From Thermococcus paralvinellae (GTDB lineage: Archaea > Methanobacteriota_B > Thermococci > Thermococcales > Thermococcaceae), in NCBI RefSeq assembly GCF_000517445.1, contig NZ_CP006965.1, positions 248,001-312,000 on the forward strand: DNA of 64,000 nt, written 5' to 3'. Made by a program: the position numbers and the translations under genes. Positions within the stretch are counted from its first letter, which is position 1. Each line of letters opens with the position of its first letter. Shown in pieces: positions 52,416 through 63,197 of the stretch. The notes below the pieces were generated by a model that made no database searches, was not told the origin of the DNA, and saw nothing but the letters and a program-made list of their open reading frames with translations.

Positions 52416-53771
52416 ATGGGGAGGCAATATTTACCTAATCTGGCACATAAAGATGAAATGCTCAAGGAGATTGGATTTGGTAGTATTGATGAACTCTTTT
52501 CTGATGTTCCAAAGGAAGTAATGCACGAGTTCAATCTTCCAGAGGGAAAAAGCGAATACGAAGTTTTCTTTGAGATGAACCAAATTCTTGACAAAAACAA
52601 AACCGTCTTAGAGATGCCATCATTTTTAGGGGCTGGGACATACTTCCACTACGTTCCAGCGCATGTCAAGTACCTCATTGAGCGGAGCGAATTTTTAACA
52701 GCTTATACACCGTATCAGGCAGAGATCAGCCAAGGAATGCTCCAAGTACTCTTCGAGTACCAAAGCTTGATAGCGGAGCTTGTAGGTTTGGAGATTGTAA
52801 ATGCCTCGATGTATGACTGGGGAACTGCTTTAGGTGAAGCAGCTTTAATGGCGGCAAGAGTTACCAAAAAGAATAAGTTCGTAGTTCCAAAGCACATAAG
52901 CCCAGAAAAGAAGAGGGTTCTTGAAACGTATGTCGCTGGAGCTGGAATGGAGATAGTTTATGTCGACTGGAACGAGAAAGGACAGATTGACTTAGAGAAG
53001 CTCAAAGAAAGCGTTGAAAATGCGGCAGGAGTTTACGTTGAGATGCCCAACTTCTTTGGGCTAATTGAAGAGAATATCGTTGAGATTGGTGAAATTGCTC
53101 ACGATAACAAAGCTCTATTTGTTGTTGGGGTGGACCCAACAATTCTTGGGGTAGTTGAAGCTCCTGGCGAATTGGGTGCGGATGTTGTAATTGGTGAGGC
53201 AGCTTTCTTTGGAAACCCAATGAACTTCGGCGGCCCAAGGGCTGGAATTTTTGCAACAAGGAATGATAAGAAGCTTATTAGACAAATGCCAGGAAGAATA
53301 ATTGGAATGACAAAAGACGCTGATGGAAAGAGAGCCTTCGTAATGACACTCCAAACAAGAGAGCAGCACATTAGAAGAGCAAAGGCAACATCAAACATCT
53401 GTTCAAACGAAGCTCTTGTAGCAGTTGCAGCAGCAATACACTTGGCATCACTTGGCCCTCAAGGTCTGAGGAGGCTTGGAGAAATAATCCTCAAGAACAC
53501 TGCATACTTCAAGAAGAGAATAAGCGAAGTTGCTGAGCTGCCTTTTGACGGAATCAACTTCAAAGATGTTCTTGTGCAGTTTGAGGTGCCTTATGATGTA
53601 ATTCATGAGCGCTTATTAGGAAAGAATATTCATGGCGGTTATTACATCAAGCCACACTTCCCAGAGCTTGGCGAGAGTGCGTTATTTGCAGTAACTGAAA
53701 CAACAAGAAAAGAATGGATTGAGAGCCTTATAGTTGCGTTGAAAGAAATAATAGCCGAGGCCGGGCTGTGA
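52416..53771 (+). CDS. gcvPA: glycine dehydrogenase (decarboxylating) subunit 1
   Basis: A 451-residue alpha subunit of the two-part P-protein, a PLP-dependent decarboxylase of the glycine cleavage system. Family blocks: [50 protein letters not shown]. The PLP lysine is on the partner subunit. The start MGRQYLPN follows AAGGTGAT; earlier in-frame starts at 52407 and 52410 overlap that site. Pairs with gcvPB, which follows directly. Confidence 0.95.
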   Translation: MGRQYLPNLAHKDEMLKEIGFGSIDELFSDVPKEVMHEFNLPEGKSEYEVFFEMNQILDKNKTVLEMPSFLGAGTYFHYVPAHVKYLIERSEFLTAYTPYQAEISQGMLQVLFEYQSLIAELVGLEIVNASMYDWGTALGEAALMAARVTKKNKFVVPKHISPEKKRVLETYVAGAGMEIVYVDWNEKGQIDLEKLKESVENAAGVYVEMPNFFGLIEENIVEIGEIAHDNKALFVVGVDPTILGVVEAPGELGADVVIGEAAFFGNPMNFGGPRAGIFATRNDKKLIRQMPGRIIGMTKDADGKRAFVMTLQTREQHIRRAKATSNICSNEALVAVAAAIHLASLGPQGLRRLGEIILKNTAYFKKRISEVAELPFDGINFKDVLVQFEVPYDVIHERLLGKNIHGGYYIKPHFPELGESALFAVTETTRKEWIESLIVALKEIIAEAGL

Positions 53772-53781
53772 GGTGATGAAA

Positions 53782-55287
53782 ATGTACAGACAAGCTAAAT
53801 GGGATGAACCCTTGATATTTGAGCTCTCAAAGCCTGGAAGAGTTGGATTCTCACTTCCAGATCCGATTGAAGATGTTGAAGTTAATATCCCCGAAAAGCT
53901 CAAGAGAAAGAAGCTTGAGCTCCCAGAGCTGAGCGAACCTGAGGTTGTCAGACACTATACAAGATTGAGCGAGATGAATTATGGCGTTGACAGTGGGATG
54001 TATCCTCTTGGCTCTTGTACAATGAAATACAACCCAAAGATAAATGAGGAAATTGCTGGGCACCCAAAGGTTGCATTCATACACCCATATCAAGATGAAA
54101 GAACAGTCCAAGGAGCTTTGCAAATAATGTGGGAGCTTGAACAGTGGCTTAAGGAAATCACGGGCATGGACAGGTTTACTTTACAGCCAGCTGCTGGAGC
54201 TAACGGCGAGTTTACGGGTGTGATGATTATTAGGGCTTATCACCTCGACCGCGGCGAAACTCGGAGGAATGAGATGATTGTTCCGGACTCAGCTCACGGA
54301 ACAAATCCAGCATCAGCGGCAATGGCTGGCTTCAAGGTCATTGAAATTCCATCAAATGAGCAAGGAATGGTTGATTTAGAAGCTTTGGAGAATGCTGTAA
54401 GCGAAAAGACGGCTGGATTGATGCTCACAAACCCAAACACTCTCGGTATTTTTGAGGAAGACATCTTGGAGATCGCAAAGATTGTCCATAAAGCTGGAGG
54501 ATTGCTTTACTATGACGGAGCAAACTTAAACGGTATTCTCGGAAAAGTCAGACCTGGAGACATGGGTTTTGATGTTATTCACGTCAATTTGCACAAGACC
54601 TTCTCAACTCCTCATGGCGGCGGAGGGCCAGGAGCTGGGCCTGTTGGTGTCAAAGACTTCCTGAAGGACTACCTCCCGGTGCCGGTTGTTGAATACGACG
54701 AAGAGAACAACCGTTATTATCTAAACTATGATCTACCGAAGAGTATTGGAAAAGTGGAGGAATTTTACGGGAACTTTGCCGTTTTGGTTAGGGCATTGAC
54801 GTATCTAAAGATAATGGGCAAAAGTGGACTTAAAGCTGTAAGCGAGATTGCTGTTCTCAATGCCAACTATCTAACGCAGAAACTCAAAGGGACGAGAGGT
54901 TATGAGTTGCCTCACAAGGAGCTTAGAAAGCACGAAGTTGTGTTTAGTGCTGAACCTATGAAGAAGGAGACTGGAGTTAAAGCCCTTGATGTGGCCAAGA
55001 GATTGCTTGACCATGGCTTACATGCGCCAACAATTTACTTCCCACTCATCGTGCATGAGGCTTTGATGATTGAGCCAACCGAAACGGTGACCAAGGAAGA
55101 TATTGACTACTACGTTGAAGTTCTCAAGAAGATTAGCGAGGAGGCTTATAATAATCCTGAATTAGTTAAGAGCGCTCCGCACAATACAGCGGTTAGAAGA
55201 GTTGACGATGTTTTGGCAGCAAAAAGGCCGATAATTACGTGGAGAATGTACAAGCAGCTTAAAGAGAAGGGAGAGATTGATATTTAA
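53782..55287 (+). CDS. gcvPB: glycine dehydrogenase (decarboxylating) subunit 2
   Basis: A 501-residue beta subunit carrying the PLP-binding lysine in [16 protein letters not shown], with the glycine-rich strand [11 protein letters not shown] following. Also [11 protein letters not shown] and [13 protein letters not shown]. With gcvPA it forms the heterotetramer that decarboxylates glycine and loads the lipoyl H protein. The start MYRQAKW follows GAGGTGATGAAA. The T, H and L protein genes are not in the window. Confidence 0.96.
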   Translation: MYRQAKWDEPLIFELSKPGRVGFSLPDPIEDVEVNIPEKLKRKKLELPELSEPEVVRHYTRLSEMNYGVDSGMYPLGSCTMKYNPKINEEIAGHPKVAFIHPYQDERTVQGALQIMWELEQWLKEITGMDRFTLQPAAGANGEFTGVMIIRAYHLDRGETRRNEMIVPDSAHGTNPASAAMAGFKVIEIPSNEQGMVDLEALENAVSEKTAGLMLTNPNTLGIFEEDILEIAKIVHKAGGLLYYDGANLNGILGKVRPGDMGFDVIHVNLHKTFSTPHGGGGPGAGPVGVKDFLKDYLPVPVVEYDEENNRYYLNYDLPKSIGKVEEFYGNFAVLVRALTYLKIMGKSGLKAVSEIAVLNANYLTQKLKGTRGYELPHKELRKHEVVFSAEPMKKETGVKALDVAKRLLDHGLHAPTIYFPLIVHEALMIEPTETVTKEDIDYYVEVLKKISEEAYNNPELVKSAPHNTAVRRVDDVLAAKRPIITWRMYKQLKEKGEIDI

Positions 55288-55306
55288 TGTTTTTATTTTC
55301 TTTTAG
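55288..55306 (+). terminator. T-rich terminator after gcvPB
   Basis: TGTTTTTATTTTCTTTTAG follows the stop codon. Confidence 0.5.
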
Positions 55307-55459
55307 AATTTTCCTATTTTGGTATCTTGTGCTTCCTTTGATATTAATGAGCAGTTATTCAAGCCCTCTGATGGTCTGAGAAATGGCGTATTTTACAAGT
55401 AGCTAATATTTGAGTAGTCATGTGTTTGAGAAAAGTACAGGAAATTACAGGAAATTTAC

Positions 55460-55537
55460 TGGTGGGCCCGCGGGGCTTTGAACCCCGGACCACGCGGTTA
55501 TGAGCCGCGCGCTCTGACCAGGCTGAGCTACGGGCCC
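55460..55537 (-). tRNA. tRNA with anticodon CAT (Met or Ile2)
   Basis: Complete cloverleaf: acceptor GGGCCCG/CGGGCCC, anticodon stem CGCGG/CCGCG with loop CTCATAA, T-loop TTCAAAG, discriminator A, encoded CCA. It lacks the initiator features. Whether it is elongator Met or the isoleucine tRNA whose wobble C is modified to agmatidine cannot be settled by eye. Confidence 0.93.
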
Positions 55538-55547
55538 ACAAAAGTGT

Positions 55548-55623
55548 TGGCGCCGCCGCCCCGACTCGAACGGGGGACCACGCGGTTAACAGCCGCGCGC
55601 TCTACCGACTAAGCTACGGCGGC
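55548..55623 (-). tRNA. tRNA-Asn (anticodon GTT)
   Basis: Acceptor GCCGCCG/CGGCGGC, anticodon stem GCGGC-CTGTTAA loop, T-loop TTCGAGT, discriminator G, encoded CCA. Followed on the same strand by the CAT tRNA after 10 bases; a TATA-like element (TTTATAAAT on the minus strand) lies at about 55651-55659. Confidence 0.96.
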
Positions 55624-55985
55624 ACAGCCCAATGATAGAGATACGAGGAGGATTTATAAAGATTACGGTATCCCACATGACGTTCCTCCTGTGAGATTTT
55701 TTAGCAGGGTTGGACTATGTGGGAGTTGAAATTCATCATCTGAGAGCTTTTATGAGATGGCTTTCCACTCTGCCTAACAAACAGCTCATAGAGACGGTGG
55801 AAGTAAGCAAGCCAGAATAAAAGTTGGTTATGTGTCCGAGGAAACCGGGAAGGGAAAGTACTAACTAGTCTAGTCATATTTATGGTGACTGGTGTAGAAT
55901 AAAGCTAATTCATGGAGTTGTTAATACATTGATGTTAATTATCTAGCAAAATTCTTATAAAGCTTTACAATGATGTAAAACTTAG
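55624..55985. other. gene-free stretch between tRNA-Asn and a small membrane protein
   Basis: About 360 bases with no recognised gene. One 36-codon plus-strand frame (55710-55820; DYVGVEIHHLRAFMRWLSTL...) looks protein-like but has a TTG start, no clear SD and stop codons on both sides; it may be a relic. A minus-strand ATGATGA is present (about 55733) but no CTGA box follows, so no sRNA was called. Confidence 0.45.
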
Positions 55986-55994
55986 GTGATGCCC

Positions 55995-56237
55995 ATGGAC
56001 TTTGGGCTCTTTATGGAAAAGTATGGATACAAAATTCTGCTAGTACTTTTAGCCTTGTGTATATTTGCTCCAGTAGTTGCTATTTTTGGAGGGCTCTTGG
56101 CCAGAATAGGAGGGAAATTTGGAGTTTTGTGTGGGGCTATACTATTAATTGGGGCAATAGTAGCTTCCATGACTTCTCGGAGGAAAGTTGATGCTCAAGG
56201 CGAAACATGCAGAAAGAATTTGACAAAAGAGTATTAG
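55995..56237 (+). CDS. small membrane protein, hypothetical
   Basis: An 80-residue protein starting MDFGLFMEKYGYKILL, with two hydrophobic helices (ILLVLLALCIFAPVVAIFGG and FGVLCGAILLIGAIVASM) and a basic, Cys-containing tail. SD AGGTGATGCCC; TATA ATTCTTATAAAG about 30 bases upstream of the predicted start. No family recognised. Short but with credible signals. Confidence 0.6.
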   Translation: MDFGLFMEKYGYKILLVLLALCIFAPVVAIFGGLLARIGGKFGVLCGAILLIGAIVASMTSRRKVDAQGETCRKNLTKEY

Positions 56238-56341
56238 TTCCGAAGTCATTTTGTTTTCATTCTTTAGATTCATCCTTAGAGGGCTCCTTATAATTATTAG
56301 CGAAAACTTTATATATCTACCAAAACTTTTCTTCATTCGGT

Positions 56342-56418
56342 GCCCCGGTGGCTCAGCCTGGGAGAGCGGCGGACTTGTAATCCGCAGGTCCCGGGTTCAA
56401 ATCCCGGCCGGGGCTCCA
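56342..56418 (+). tRNA. tRNA-Thr (anticodon TGT)
   Basis: Acceptor GCCCCGG/CCGGGGC, anticodon stem CGGA-CTTGTAA loop, discriminator T, encoded CCA. First of three tRNAs on this strand; TATA AACTTTATATATC about 30 bases upstream. Confidence 0.96.
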
Positions 56419-56429
56419 ACCTTCGGCAT

Positions 56430-56507
56430 GGGGCCGTGGGGTAGCTTGGTCTATCCTGCCGGCTTTGGGAGCCGGCGACCCGAGTTCAAATCTCGGCGGC
56501 CCCACCA
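56430..56507 (+). tRNA. tRNA-Pro (anticodon TGG)
   Basis: Acceptor GGGGCCG/CGGCCCC, anticodon stem CCGGC/GCCGG with loop TTTGGGA (anticodon TGG), T-loop TTCAAAT, discriminator A, encoded CCA. Confidence 0.95.
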
Positions 56508-56526
56508 TAGCTTTTTGGGATTTAAT

Positions 56527-56603
56527 GCCCCGGTGGCTCAGCCTGGTGGAGCGGCCGCTTGGTAAGCGGCAGGTCGCGGGTTCAAACCCCGCCCGGGGCT
56601 CCA
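56527..56603 (+). tRNA. tRNA-Thr (anticodon GGT)
   Basis: Acceptor GCCCCGG/CCGGGGC, anticodon stem GCCGC/GCGGC with loop TTGGTAA, T-loop TTCAAAC, discriminator T, encoded CCA. Its 5' half matches the first Thr tRNA of the cluster, as expected for isoacceptors. Confidence 0.96.
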
Positions 56604-56755
56604 TTCTATCAATTTCTACAAGATAAAAAATTCGACAGTGTCCAAAGTTCAAATGTTCATTTTTGTACATCAATGTGGGTTTTCGGCTATAAAAACCCTT
56701 CTTAAACTTTACGTAAGGAATATAAACCCTATCCCCGATTTATCTCACGAAAAGC

Positions 56756-56762
56756 TTATATA
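56756..56762 (+). promoter_or_regulatory. promoter of the RNA polymerase operon
   Basis: CGAAAAGC followed by TTATATA is a strong BRE/TATA, predicting transcription from about 56787 and a leader of about 40 bases. Confidence 0.65.
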
Positions 56763-56828
56763 CCCAAAGCGAAAGCTGGAGGTAGTGAGAGATTATACTT
56801 TCTAAAAATTCTAAGGGGGCAATTCTCG

Positions 56829-57077
56829 GTGGCGGCGAAAAAGGAGTTTAATATATTTGATCATGAATTAGTTCCTGAGCACAGAGTATTAAGCGAGGAG
56901 GAGAAAGAGGAACTGCTTAAAAAGTACAGGATAAAGATTTCTCAGCTACCTCAGATAAAAGCTAAAGACCCAGTTGTTGTTGCCCTTGGGGCTAAGCCGG
57001 GGGATATTATTGAAATCAAAAGAAAAAGCCCGACTGCGGGTGTTTACTATTACTATAGAATTGTTGTTGAGGATTGA
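56829..57077 (+). CDS. rpoH: DNA-directed RNA polymerase subunit H
   Basis: An 82-residue subunit, the archaeal equivalent of the Rpb5 C-terminal domain. It reads [20 protein letters not shown] from a GTG start and ends with [14 protein letters not shown], the conserved closing strand. First gene of rpoH-rpoB-rpoA1-rpoA2. Confidence 0.96.
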   Translation: MAAKKEFNIFDHELVPEHRVLSEEEKEELLKKYRIKISQLPQIKAKDPVVVALGAKPGDIIEIKRKSPTAGVYYYYRIVVED

Positions 57078-57094
57078 ATTCTTGAGGTGAGAAC

Positions 57095-60000
57095 ATGAGA
57101 GGTCCAACTGTTGTTGAGGTTACTCCGGATGACCTTTGGAGTGTTATGGAAAGCTATTGGAATGAAAAGGGGCTTGTTAGACAGCATCTTGATTCTTATA
57201 ACGCCTTCATAGAGCATGGAATGCAAGAAGTCATCAATGAATTTGGCGGCATAAAACCAGATATTCCAAACTTTGAGGTGAAATTTGGAAAGATTAGGCT
57301 TGGAGAGCCAGAATTCCAGGAGGCACAAGGCCAAAGAAAGCCACTTTATCCAATGGACGCTCGTATAAGAAACCTCACTTATGCTGCTCCAATATACCTT
57401 GAAATGATTCCAGTTGTTAACGGCATTGAGCAGGAACCTGTTGAGGTCAGGATTGGTGAACTTCCGATAATGCTCAAGTCAAAGGCATGCAGACTCTACG
57501 GGAAGAGCCAGGAGGAGTTAATAAAGCTTGGAGAGGATCCAAAAGATCCAGGTGGTTACTTTATTATCAATGGTTCGGAGAGAGTTATTGTTTCTATTGA
57601 GGATTTGGCACCAAATAGAACTCTAGTTGAGAAGGATGAAAGACAAGAAAAGGTTATTGCAAAGTGTTTTTCATATAGACACGGTTATAGGGCTCTAATT
57701 GCTGTGGAGAGAAGAAAAGACGGCTTGCTTTACGTTTCTATACCCAACGTTCCTGGTGTCGTTAAGTTCGTTTATGTGATGAGAGCTCTTGGTCTTGAGA
57801 GTGATAAGGAAATCGTTGATGCAATAAGCGATGATCCAAGAATCCAGCAGGTTCTCTTCGACAACCTTGAAGATGCAAGTGACATCCAGACTCAAGAAGA
57901 AGCTTTAGACCACATTGGCAAGAAAGCCCTTCCAGGCCAGCCAAGAGAGTACCGCTTAAGGAGAGCGGAGTCAATAATTGACAATAATCTGTTGCCCCAC
58001 ATGGGAGTTAGACCAGAGGATAGGATTAAGAAAGCATATTATCTTGGTATGATGGCTTTGAAGGTTCTGGAGCTTTCACTTGGTCTGAGAGGAGAAGATG
58101 ACAAAGACCACTATGCAAACAAGAGGTTGAGGCTTGCTGGAGATCTGCTTAGAGATCTCTTCAGAGTTGCATTTAGTCAGCTCGTTAAGGATATGCAGTA
58201 TCAGTTAACTAAGACGTATCAAAGAAAAGGTGAGAAGTACGTTTTTGAGAACGTTCAAAGATTTGTGAGGAATTCTGTGAGACCAGACGTTCTTACAGAG
58301 AGAATTGAGCATGCATTAGCCACTGGTGCTTGGCCAGGAGGAAGAACTGGTGTTAGCCAGCTCTTGGATAGAACAAACTACATGTCAACACTCTCACACT
58401 TGAGAAGAGTTACCTCACCTCTGAGCAGAGACCAGCCGCACTTCGAAGCAAGAGACTTGCACGGAACCCACTGGGGAAGAATTTGTCCAACTGAAACGCC
58501 GGAAGGTCCAAACTGTGGTCTTGTCAAGAACTTAGCATTGATGGCCCAGATTACAACTGCTATCCCAGAGGAAGAGGTTCTTAAGTACCTGAGGAAGCTC
58601 GGTATTGTTTCAATTGAAGAGAGGAGGCCAAACCCACAGGTCTGGAGAGTCTATTTGAACGGTGTCCTTATTGGAACAGTTGAGGATGGCATAGCTTTGG
58701 TAAACAGGATTAAAGCTGACAGAAGGGCTGGTAAGATTAGTGATGTCATAAACGTTGCATATTATGATGATGTTAAGGAAGTTTACATAAACAGCGATGA
58801 TGGTAGAGTGAGAAGACCCCTTATTGTCGTTGAAAATGGTATTCCAAAGCTTACAAAGGAGCACGTTGAAGGAATAAAGAATGGAACACTAACATGGAGC
58901 GATCTCATTAAAATGGGTGTCATTGAGTACCTCGATGCAGAGGAAGAGGAGAACGCCTACGTTGCAACTTGGCCATGGGAAGTCACAAAGGAGCACACCC
59001 ACCTTGAGCTCATGCCTGCTGCAATCCTTGGTATTCCGGCATCACTCGTTCCCTATCCAGAGCACAATGCAGCTCCAAGAAACACTTACGGAGCAGGTAT
59101 GGCTAAGCAGAGCTTAGGCTTAGGATGGGCTAACTTCAGAATCAGAGTTGACACCAGAGGGCACCTCTTGCACTATCCGCAGATTCCGCTTGTTAACTCA
59201 AGAATAATGAAGGCTGTCGGTTTTGAAGAGAGACCTGCTGGTCAGAACTTTGTTGTTGCTGTCCTCAGCTATCAGGGTTACAACATGGAAGACGCTATTG
59301 TAATCAATAAGGCATCAATTGAGAGAGGATTAGCGAGATCAACATTCTTCAGAACATACGAGGCTGAGGAAAAGAAGTATCTCGGTGGTCAGACAGATAA
59401 GTTTGAAATTCCAGATCCAACTGTTAGGGGATACAGAGGAGAAAAGTACTACAGGCATCTTGATGAGGATGGTATAATCTTCCCAGAATCAAAGGTCAAC
59501 GGTAAAGATGTCCTTGTCGGTAGAACTTCACCACCAAGATTCCTTGAAGAGCAGAGCGGATTAGGTGGAATAATTCTCCAAGAGAGGAGAGAGACTAGTG
59601 TTGCCGTAAGGCCGAGTGAGAAGGGTGTTGTTGACAAGGTCATAATTACTGAGACTGGCGATGGAACTAAGCTCGTTAAAGTTACCGTTAGAGACCTCAG
59701 AATTCCGGAGCTTGGAGATAAGTTCGCAAGCAGACATGGACAGAAGGGTGTTATAGGCTTAATCGTTCCACAAGAGGACATGCCATGGACAGAGAGCGGA
59801 ATAGTTCCAGATTTAATAGTTAACCCACACGGTATTCCATCTCGTATGACTGTCGGACAGCTCATTGAAGCAATTGGTGGAAAAGTTGCATCACTTAAGG
59901 GAAGAAGAATTGATGGAACAGCATTCATTGGAGAGCCAGAAGAAAAACTTAGAAAAGAACTCGAAGAGCTTGGCTTCAAACACAGCGGGAGAGAAATCAT

Positions 60001-60451
60001 GTATGATGGAATTACTGGAAGAAGATTGGAGGCAGACATCTTTATCGGTGTCATCTATTACCAGAGGCTTCACCACATGGTTGCCGATAAAATGCACGCT
60101 CGTTCAAGAGGTCCAGTGCAAGTCCTTACAAAGCAACCAACTGAAGGCAGAGCAAGGGAAGGTGGTCTTAGATTCGGTGAAATGGAAAGAGACGTTCTCA
60201 TTGGACACGGTGCTGCAATGCTCCTTGTAGAGCGTCTTCTTGAGGAGAGTGATAAGACAGAGGTCTGGGTCTGTGAAAACTGTGGACATCTAGCGTTAGA
60301 AGACAAGAGAAGAGGGCAGATATACTGTCCAGTATGTGGAGAAACTGAAAAGATAAGCAAAGTTGAGATGAGCTATGCATTTAAGCTGTTGTTGGACGAG
60401 CTTAAGGCTATGGTAATAAGACCTGCTTTGAGATTAAAGGAGAGGGTGTGA
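57095..60451 (+). CDS. rpoB: DNA-directed RNA polymerase subunit B
   Basis: A 1118-residue undivided subunit B (Rpb2-like). Landmarks: [62 protein letters not shown], and a C-terminal zinc site C-x2-C...C-x2-C ([15 protein letters not shown]). No intein and no B'/B'' split. Starts ATG 18 bases after the rpoH stop, with TTGAGGTGAG. Confidence 0.98.
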   Translation: MRGPTVVEVTPDDLWSVMESYWNEKGLVRQHLDSYNAFIEHGMQEVINEFGGIKPDIPNFEVKFGKIRLGEPEFQEAQGQRKPLYPMDARIRNLTYAAPIYLEMIPVVNGIEQEPVEVRIGELPIMLKSKACRLYGKSQEELIKLGEDPKDPGGYFIINGSERVIVSIEDLAPNRTLVEKDERQEKVIAKCFSYRHGYRALIAVERRKDGLLYVSIPNVPGVVKFVYVMRALGLESDKEIVDAISDDPRIQQVLFDNLEDASDIQTQEEALDHIGKKALPGQPREYRLRRAESIIDNNLLPHMGVRPEDRIKKAYYLGMMALKVLELSLGLRGEDDKDHYANKRLRLAGDLLRDLFRVAFSQLVKDMQYQLTKTYQRKGEKYVFENVQRFVRNSVRPDVLTERIEHALATGAWPGGRTGVSQLLDRTNYMSTLSHLRRVTSPLSRDQPHFEARDLHGTHWGRICPTETPEGPNCGLVKNLALMAQITTAIPEEEVLKYLRKLGIVSIEERRPNPQVWRVYLNGVLIGTVEDGIALVNRIKADRRAGKISDVINVAYYDDVKEVYINSDDGRVRRPLIVVENGIPKLTKEHVEGIKNGTLTWSDLIKMGVIEYLDAEEEENAYVATWPWEVTKEHTHLELMPAAILGIPASLVPYPEHNAAPRNTYGAGMAKQSLGLGWANFRIRVDTRGHLLHYPQIPLVNSRIMKAVGFEERPAGQNFVVAVLSYQGYNMEDAIVINKASIERGLARSTFFRTYEAEEKKYLGGQTDKFEIPDPTVRGYRGEKYYRHLDEDGIIFPESKVNGKDVLVGRTSPPRFLEEQSGLGGIILQERRETSVAVRPSEKGVVDKVIITETGDGTKLVKVTVRDLRIPELGDKFASRHGQKGVIGLIVPQEDMPWTESGIVPDLIVNPHGIPSRMTVGQLIEAIGGKVASLKGRRIDGTAFIGEPEEKLRKELEELGFKHSGREIMYDGITGRRLEADIFIGVIYYQRLHHMVADKMHARSRGPVQVLTKQPTEGRAREGGLRFGEMERDVLIGHGAAMLLVERLLEESDKTEVWVCENCGHLALEDKRRGQIYCPVCGETEKISKVEMSYAFKLLLDELKAMVIRPALRLKERV

Positions 60452-60456
60452 GAGCG

Positions 60457-63192
60457 ATGCAGTCAATTAAAAAGGTTATCGGTTCAATTGAGTTTGGTGT
60501 TCTTTCCCCTCAAGAAATTAGAAAGATGAGTGCTGCAGAGATAACTGTCCCAGACACTTACGATGACGACGGTTATCCAATAGAAGGAGGACTAATGGAC
60601 AAGCGTTTGGGCGTTATTGACCCAGGTTTGAGATGTGAAACATGTGGTGCTAGATACGGCGAGTGTCCCGGTCACTTTGGACACATTGAGCTCGCTCGTC
60701 CAGTAATTCACGTTGGATTCGCTAAGACAATCTACCGCATCTTGGAAAGTACTTGTAGAGAATGTGGAAGAATAAAGCTTACTGATGAAGAAATTGAGGA
60801 ATACATGAAGAAGTTTGAACTGGTTGGTGACAGAAAGAAGACAAAAGACAAGCTCATCAAGGAGATTCACAAGAAAGCTAAGGAGAGAATGGTCTGTCCG
60901 CACTGTGGTGCTCCTCAGTTCCCATTGAAGTTTGAGAGACCAACAATCTACTGGGAAATCAGAAAGGATGAGCAAGGAAACGAATATAGGCACAGAATGA
61001 TGCCCACTGAAGTGAGAGATAGACTTGAGAAGATACCTGACAAGGATTTGCCTCTTCTCGGTCTTCATCCCGAAAAATCTCGTCCGGAATGGATGGTTCT
61101 CACGGTTCTGCCTGTTCCTCCTGTCACTGTCAGGCCTTCTATCACATTAGAGAGCGGTATAAGAGCTGAGGACGATTTGACTCACAAGCTCGTTGATATC
61201 ATCAGAATCAACAACAGACTTAAGACAAACATTGAAGCTGGTGCACCACAGCTGATTATTGAAGACCTTTGGGATCTCTTGCAGTATCACGTTACCACTT
61301 ATATCAACAACGAAACCTCAGGTGTTCCAGCGGCAAAGCACAAGAGCGGACGTCCATTGAAAACACTAGCACAGAGATTGAAAGGTAAGGAAGGAAGATT
61401 CAGAGGAAATCTCAGCGGTAAGCGTGTTAACTTCTCGGCACGTACAGTTATTTCTCCAGACCCAATGCTCAGCATTAACGAGGTCGGTGTTCCAATAGAG
61501 ATTGCGATGGAATTGACAGTTCCAGAGAAAGTTACGGACTTCAATCTTGAGAAGCTCAGAAAGATGGTTCTCAATGGTCCAGAAAAGTATCCTGGAGCGA
61601 ACTATGTAATTGACCCGCAGGGGAGAAGAATTAGACTCATGGAAAGCAATAGAGAGACAATTGCAGATATGCTTGACATAGGATGGACAGTAGAGAGACA
61701 TTTAATGGATGGAGATATAGTTCTCTTCAACAGACAGCCATCTCTGCACAGAATGTCTATTATGGCTCACCGTGTTAGAGTAATGCCTTACAAAACTTTC
61801 CGCCTCAACTTGGCAGTCTGTCCACCGTATAACGCTGATTTCGATGGAGATGAAATGAATCTCCACGTTCCACAAACAGAAGAGGCACAAGCTGAGGCAA
61901 GGATTTTGATGGAAGTTCAGAACCACATCATCTCACCAAGGTATGGTGGTCCAATTATCGGTGGGATTCAAGATCACATCTCTGGTGGATACCTGCTTAC
62001 AAGGGAGGGTGCATACTTCACAAGAATTGAAGTCGAGCAGATGCTCATGTTTGCTGGCATTGATGTTAGCAAGCTTCCAGAGCCAGATAAAGTTGAGAAT
62101 GGCATTGAATACTGGAGCGGAAAGACTATATTCTCTCTCCTCCTTCCAGAGAATCTGATACTGTGGTATGAGAACAAGCTTGGAGCAAATGAGAGCAAAA
62201 AGAGGAAGATCTTGGAAGCACTGGATAAGTTGTTCCTTGAAAAGAAGGAAGAAGTCATAGAAGAAATTAAAAGAAACTCTGACGACGGTTTTGTTGTCAT
62301 AATCGATGGCAAGCTTTTAAGCGGTGCAATTGACAAGAAGGCTTACGGTAGAGAGGACGGTAAAATTCTCGATATTATTGTGCGTGAATACGGGGTTGAG
62401 AGAGCGAGGCAGTTCCTTGATCAAGTTACAAAGCTTGCAATTTGGGTGATAACACACAAAGGTTTCACAACAGCAATTGATGATGAGGACCTGCCAGAGG
62501 AAGCAATGGACAGGATTAAAGAAATCATTAGAGAGGCAGAAGAAAGAGTAAAGAGGCTCATTGAGGCTTACAAGGCTGGAGAACTTGAACCATTGCCCGG
62601 TAAAACCCTTGAAGAAACATTGGAGAGCAAAATCATGGCAGTTCTTGCTGAGGCAAGAGACAATGCGGGTAAAGTTGCTGAGCAGTACCTCGGTATGAAT
62701 AACTTCGCAGTTATCATGGCAAAAACCGGTGCAAGAGGTAAGATACTCAACATCACCCAGATGGCAGCTTTGCTTGGTCAGCAGTCAATTAGAGGTAAGC
62801 GTTTATACAGAGGTTACAGAGGAAGAGTTCTAAGCCACTTTAAGCCTGGAGACTTAGGTGCAAGAGCTAGAGGATTCGTTATCAATTCATATAAGAGCGG
62901 ATTAACACCACAGGAATACTTCTTCCACGCAATGGGTGGTAGAGAAGGGCTGGTTGATACAGCAGTTAGAACAGCCCAGAGCGGTTACATGCAGCGTAGA
63001 CTAATCAACGCACTCCAAGACCTTAAAGTTGACTATGATGGAACAGTCAGAGATCCAACTGGAATAATCGTCCAGTTCCGCTATGGTGAGGATGGTGTTG
63101 ACCCAATGAAGAGCTGGCAAGGAAAGACGGTTGACATTGATAGAGTTATTGTGAGGTCTCTAATTAAATTGAGAGCAAACAGTAAGAGGTGA
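60457..63192 (+). CDS. rpoA1: DNA-directed RNA polymerase subunit A'
   Basis: A 911-residue A' (N-terminal part of Rpb1). N-terminal zinc motifs [17 protein letters not shown] and CRECGR, the catalytic [10 protein letters not shown] with the three metal-binding aspartates, and the end of the bridge helix region ([14 protein letters not shown]). ATG at 60457 is chosen, with GGAGAGGGTGTGAG upstream; a GTG at 60448 overlaps the rpoB stop and is possible. Confidence 0.97.
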   Translation: MQSIKKVIGSIEFGVLSPQEIRKMSAAEITVPDTYDDDGYPIEGGLMDKRLGVIDPGLRCETCGARYGECPGHFGHIELARPVIHVGFAKTIYRILESTCRECGRIKLTDEEIEEYMKKFELVGDRKKTKDKLIKEIHKKAKERMVCPHCGAPQFPLKFERPTIYWEIRKDEQGNEYRHRMMPTEVRDRLEKIPDKDLPLLGLHPEKSRPEWMVLTVLPVPPVTVRPSITLESGIRAEDDLTHKLVDIIRINNRLKTNIEAGAPQLIIEDLWDLLQYHVTTYINNETSGVPAAKHKSGRPLKTLAQRLKGKEGRFRGNLSGKRVNFSARTVISPDPMLSINEVGVPIEIAMELTVPEKVTDFNLEKLRKMVLNGPEKYPGANYVIDPQGRRIRLMESNRETIADMLDIGWTVERHLMDGDIVLFNRQPSLHRMSIMAHRVRVMPYKTFRLNLAVCPPYNADFDGDEMNLHVPQTEEAQAEARILMEVQNHIISPRYGGPIIGGIQDHISGGYLLTREGAYFTRIEVEQMLMFAGIDVSKLPEPDKVENGIEYWSGKTIFSLLLPENLILWYENKLGANESKKRKILEALDKLFLEKKEEVIEEIKRNSDDGFVVIIDGKLLSGAIDKKAYGREDGKILDIIVREYGVERARQFLDQVTKLAIWVITHKGFTTAIDDEDLPEEAMDRIKEIIREAEERVKRLIEAYKAGELEPLPGKTLEETLESKIMAVLAEARDNAGKVAEQYLGMNNFAVIMAKTGARGKILNITQMAALLGQQSIRGKRLYRGYRGRVLSHFKPGDLGARARGFVINSYKSGLTPQEYFFHAMGGREGLVDTAVRTAQSGYMQRRLINALQDLKVDYDGTVRDPTGIIVQFRYGEDGVDPMKSWQGKTVDIDRVIVRSLIKLRANSKR

Positions 63193-63197
63193 TTTGG

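Noticed and set aside
55726-55742. ATGATGA on the minus strand as a C box
   Set aside because: No CTGA box at the required distance.
55710-55820. 36-codon frame reading DYVGVEIHHLRAF...
   Set aside because: TTG start with no SD and no recognised homologue; described only as a possible relic.
56353-56673. 106-codon minus-strand frame over the tRNA cluster, and a similar plus-strand frame
   Set aside because: They are translations of tRNA genes.
59449-60054. 201-codon minus-strand frame in rpoB
   Set aside because: Antisense shadow of a conserved polymerase gene.
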